A DNA stretch of 15,247 nt from Nanohaloarchaea archaeon PL-Br10_U2g16 (lineage in GTDB: Archaea > Nanohalarchaeota > Nanosalinia > Nanosalinales > Nanosalinaceae): positions 1-15,247 of the forward strand of contig LKMV01000012.1 in NCBI GenBank assembly GCA_001563995.1, in the 5' to 3' direction. Each line of letters starts with the position of its first letter. The stretch's first letter is position 1. Below are positions 14,137-15,247 of the stretch, piece by piece. A program made the position numbers and the translations under genes. Below the pieces are notes generated by a model, which had not been told where the DNA came from, did not search any database, and was given only the letters and a program-made list of their open reading frames with translations.

Positions 14137-14277
14137 ATGGGATGTGAAGAACCTTTAATGCAGTGTGTGATGAACCACCCGGAGGTTGCCGGGGTAGGTC
14201 TAGCCGCTGGTTTCATAATTGCAAAAGCTATGGGTATGAGAAATAAGAATCGAGGCTTCGGCGGAGGAGGTTTCTGA
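14137..14277 (+). CDS. 46-residue single-helix membrane peptide with Gly-rich tail
   Basis: A tiny gene with good signals: TATA box upstream, GAGGATGA six bases before the ATG, and a stop that overlaps the next start by one base (TGATG). The product opens MGCEEPLMQCVMNHPEV with two cysteines (C3, C10). It has one hydrophobic segment at about 17-32 (EVAGVGLAAGFIIAKAM), a basic patch (MRNKNR) and ends GFGGGGF. It resembles a half-size version of the 88-residue protein at 11630: Ala/Gly-rich helix ending in AGF, then a Gly-rich tail. A small pilin-like or membrane-complex subunit is a guess. The tail codons form GGAGGAGG, the ribosome site of the next gene. Confidence 0.75.
   Translation: MGCEEPLMQCVMNHPEVAGVGLAAGFIIAKAMGMRNKNRGFGGGGF
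14263..14270 (+). promoter_or_regulatory. Shine-Dalgarno GGAGGAGG for the gene at 14277
   Basis: The purine run lies six bases before ATG 14277, within Gly codons of the preceding 46-residue gene. It supports both the start at 14277 and the reality of the small gene. Confidence 0.6.
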
Positions 14278-14537
14278 TGACGGACAGCCAGAAGCTACAT
14301 GAATACATCTACGAGATAGAGAACTGGGTAGATGAGTTCGCCATAGCTTTCCTATCGTTCGGTATAATCTTAGTGTTTGTAGAGCTTTTCTTCTTCCAGG
14401 CGGGTAATTACAGCTTCATTACGCTTGGGAAGGAGATCCAGCCATGGGTAGTTATGCTTGCGCTGATGATTATCGGAAGAGAGCTATGGTTGTTGAACAG
14501 AAATCTTAGAGATTATGTAGAGGTTAAAGGTGAATAG
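14277..14537 (+). CDS. Small two-helix membrane protein
   Basis: The 86-residue product begins with a polar amphipathic stretch (1-18, HEYIYEIENWVDE). It has a hydrophobic helix at about 19-41 rich in Phe (FAIAFLSFGIILVFVELFFF), a short loop with a Gly, and a second helix at about 55-75 (QPWVVMLALMIIGRELWLL). A charged C-terminus follows. There is no signal peptide and no family I recognise. The start overlaps the stop of the 46-residue gene, and the stop is four bases before the next gene, so it sits in a tight operon. A subunit of the same membrane complex is inferred from context. Confidence 0.82.
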   Translation: MTDSQKLHEYIYEIENWVDEFAIAFLSFGIILVFVELFFFQAGNYSFITLGKEIQPWVVMLALMIIGRELWLLNRNLRDYVEVKGE

Positions 14538-14541
14538 TTGA

Positions 14542-15150
14542 GTGAGCGAGGTAGCAGGTTTTAACCAGTTTTTGCAGACGATGGCACAGCTGGACTTCTT
14601 TACACTCCTGCTACCGTTTATTCTTTCGTTCCTACTTTTCCATTTCATCCTCCAGAAACTTCCGCTTTTCGACGATGATAATGGAGATGGACTTGATCAG
14701 GACAAGTACAGTATTTCGATCGCACTAATCCTGGCATTCTTCGTGGCATACTTCCTATCGACACAGCCGTCCTACCAGCTGATATTTGTGGACTACTTTG
14801 GTAGGGTATCGATAGCAGTGATAGGACTGTTAGGTCTGATGATTCTGCTGGCGTTTGCAGGCCTAAGACCGGACAATAGCGTGCCTCTACTATCAATACT
14901 GGCGGTATTTGCTATAGTTTCAGCATTTGCAATCTCAGGAGGATTTGATCCGTTCCTACCGGAAGGAACGTTACCTGGGCTAGCGGTTACGTACGATGAT
15001 ATCGCCCACATACTGTTCGACCAAGGAATAATCTACCTGCTACTGATAGCTGTAGCGGTTTACTGGGTTGTCAGAGAAGGAGATGAGCAGGGAGATGACG
15101 GACACACTGCCAAAGAGGCTCTGGACTACCTGTTAGGAAAGCATAACTAG
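14542..15150 (+). CDS. Five-helix membrane protein with PF-type N-terminal module
   Basis: The 202-residue product starts at GTG 14542, chosen because AAGGTGA (14527-14533) lies eight bases upstream and the start follows the previous stop by four bases. Membrane helices are at about 18-40, 57-73, 86-107, 113-132 and 158-177. The first contains FTLLLPFILSFLLFHFIL and ends QKLPLF, followed by an acidic loop (DDDNGDGLDQDK). Its amino end, FLQTMAQLDFFTLLLPF, resembles that of the next gene (MVQTMTEMGVLELFFPW), suggesting paralogues. The tail is charged (EGDEQGDDGHTAKEALDYLL). Polytopic proteins of this sort next to small two-helix proteins occur in VirB6/CedA-type assemblies, but no diagnostic motif is visible, so this is a hypothesis. 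Confidence 0.85.
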   Translation: MSEVAGFNQFLQTMAQLDFFTLLLPFILSFLLFHFILQKLPLFDDDNGDGLDQDKYSISIALILAFFVAYFLSTQPSYQLIFVDYFGRVSIAVIGLLGLMILLAFAGLRPDNSVPLLSILAVFAIVSAFAISGGFDPFLPEGTLPGLAVTYDDIAHILFDQGIIYLLLIAVAVYWVVREGDEQGDDGHTAKEALDYLLGKHN

Positions 15151-15160
15151 GTGATCAAAA

Positions 15161-15247
15161 ATGGCATTTGAATCAATGGTACAGACGATGACGGAGATGG
15201 GGGTCCTGGAACTGTTCTTTCCATGGCTTCTTATCACTGCTTTGACC
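15161..15247 (+). CDS. Partial membrane protein, paralogue of the gene at 14542
   Basis: Only the first 29 codons fall in the window. The peptide MAFESMVQTMTEMGVLELFFP, continuing WLLITALT, matches the amino end of the protein at 14542 in pattern: Q-T-M, a short polar turn, then a hydrophobic helix with an aromatic-Pro-aromatic centre. AGGTGAT (15149-15155), straddling the previous stop, is a ribosome site five bases before ATG 15161. The gene continues the operon past the right edge. Confidence 0.7.
   Translation, partial: MAFESMVQTMTEMGVLELFFPWLLITALT

Noticed and set aside
1..15247. tRNA, rRNA, CRISPR array, insertion sequence or integrase
   Set aside because: Looked for on both strands; no cloverleaf, regularly spaced repeats, transposase motifs or integrase genes were seen.

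Overview
The window looks like a piece of a halophilic archaeal genome, most likely from the DPANN group and plausibly a nanohaloarchaeon. Four things point this way. Proteins are strongly acidic (Asp/Glu-rich even in soluble coiled coils), as in salt-in organisms. Arginine is mostly AGA/AGG, with moderate GC. Promoters carry archaeal TATA boxes, several placed so that the transcript would be leaderless. The recognisable genes are archaeal: diphthine synthase, DUF357, a Trm5-like methyltransferase, VapBC pairs and PKD surface proteins. The lineage is an inference from these traits.

Layout. (1) Positions 1-5945, minus strand, are a cell-surface block. It holds a secreted protein of repeated beta-sandwich domains (running off the left edge), a 1179-residue secreted PKD/CARDB-like protein, a coiled-coil protein with an internal twin-arginine membrane segment that is translationally coupled to the PKD gene, and a 240-residue helical protein. 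(2) A divergent promoter region (5946-6114) with two inverted repeats leads into a plus-strand gene for a 624-residue acidic helical protein, which ends in a terminator-like palindrome. (3) Positions 8009-9707, minus strand, hold vapB-vapC and a Trm5-like methyltransferase with its own promoter. (4) Positions 9889-11531, plus strand, hold diphthine synthase (dph5), a second vapB-vapC pair, and a DUF357 gene starting at the base after the toxin stop. (5) Positions 11630-15247, plus strand, hold seven tightly packed genes for small or polytopic membrane proteins, one fused to a coiled coil of about 350 residues, continuing past the right edge.

Region 5 is the most unusual. Several of its proteins carry the same type of membrane segment (aromatic/leucine-rich, with a central Pro followed by an aromatic or aliphatic residue). 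Two small proteins have Gly-rich C-terminal tails whose codons also form the Shine-Dalgarno sequence of the next gene. The gene set (small two-helix or one-helix proteins plus a five-helix protein) resembles the membrane part of an archaeal conjugation/DNA-import or type IV secretion-like apparatus. No ATPase lies in the window, so this is a hypothesis. Together with the surface proteins and coiled coils on the left, it would suit an envelope-spanning or host-contact structure of a symbiotic archaeon.

No stretch longer than 300 bases lacks a gene. The longest gaps are 5946-6114 (divergent promoters) and 9708-9888 (one promoter and a weak hairpin). No rRNA, tRNA, CRISPR array, insertion sequence or attachment site was seen.
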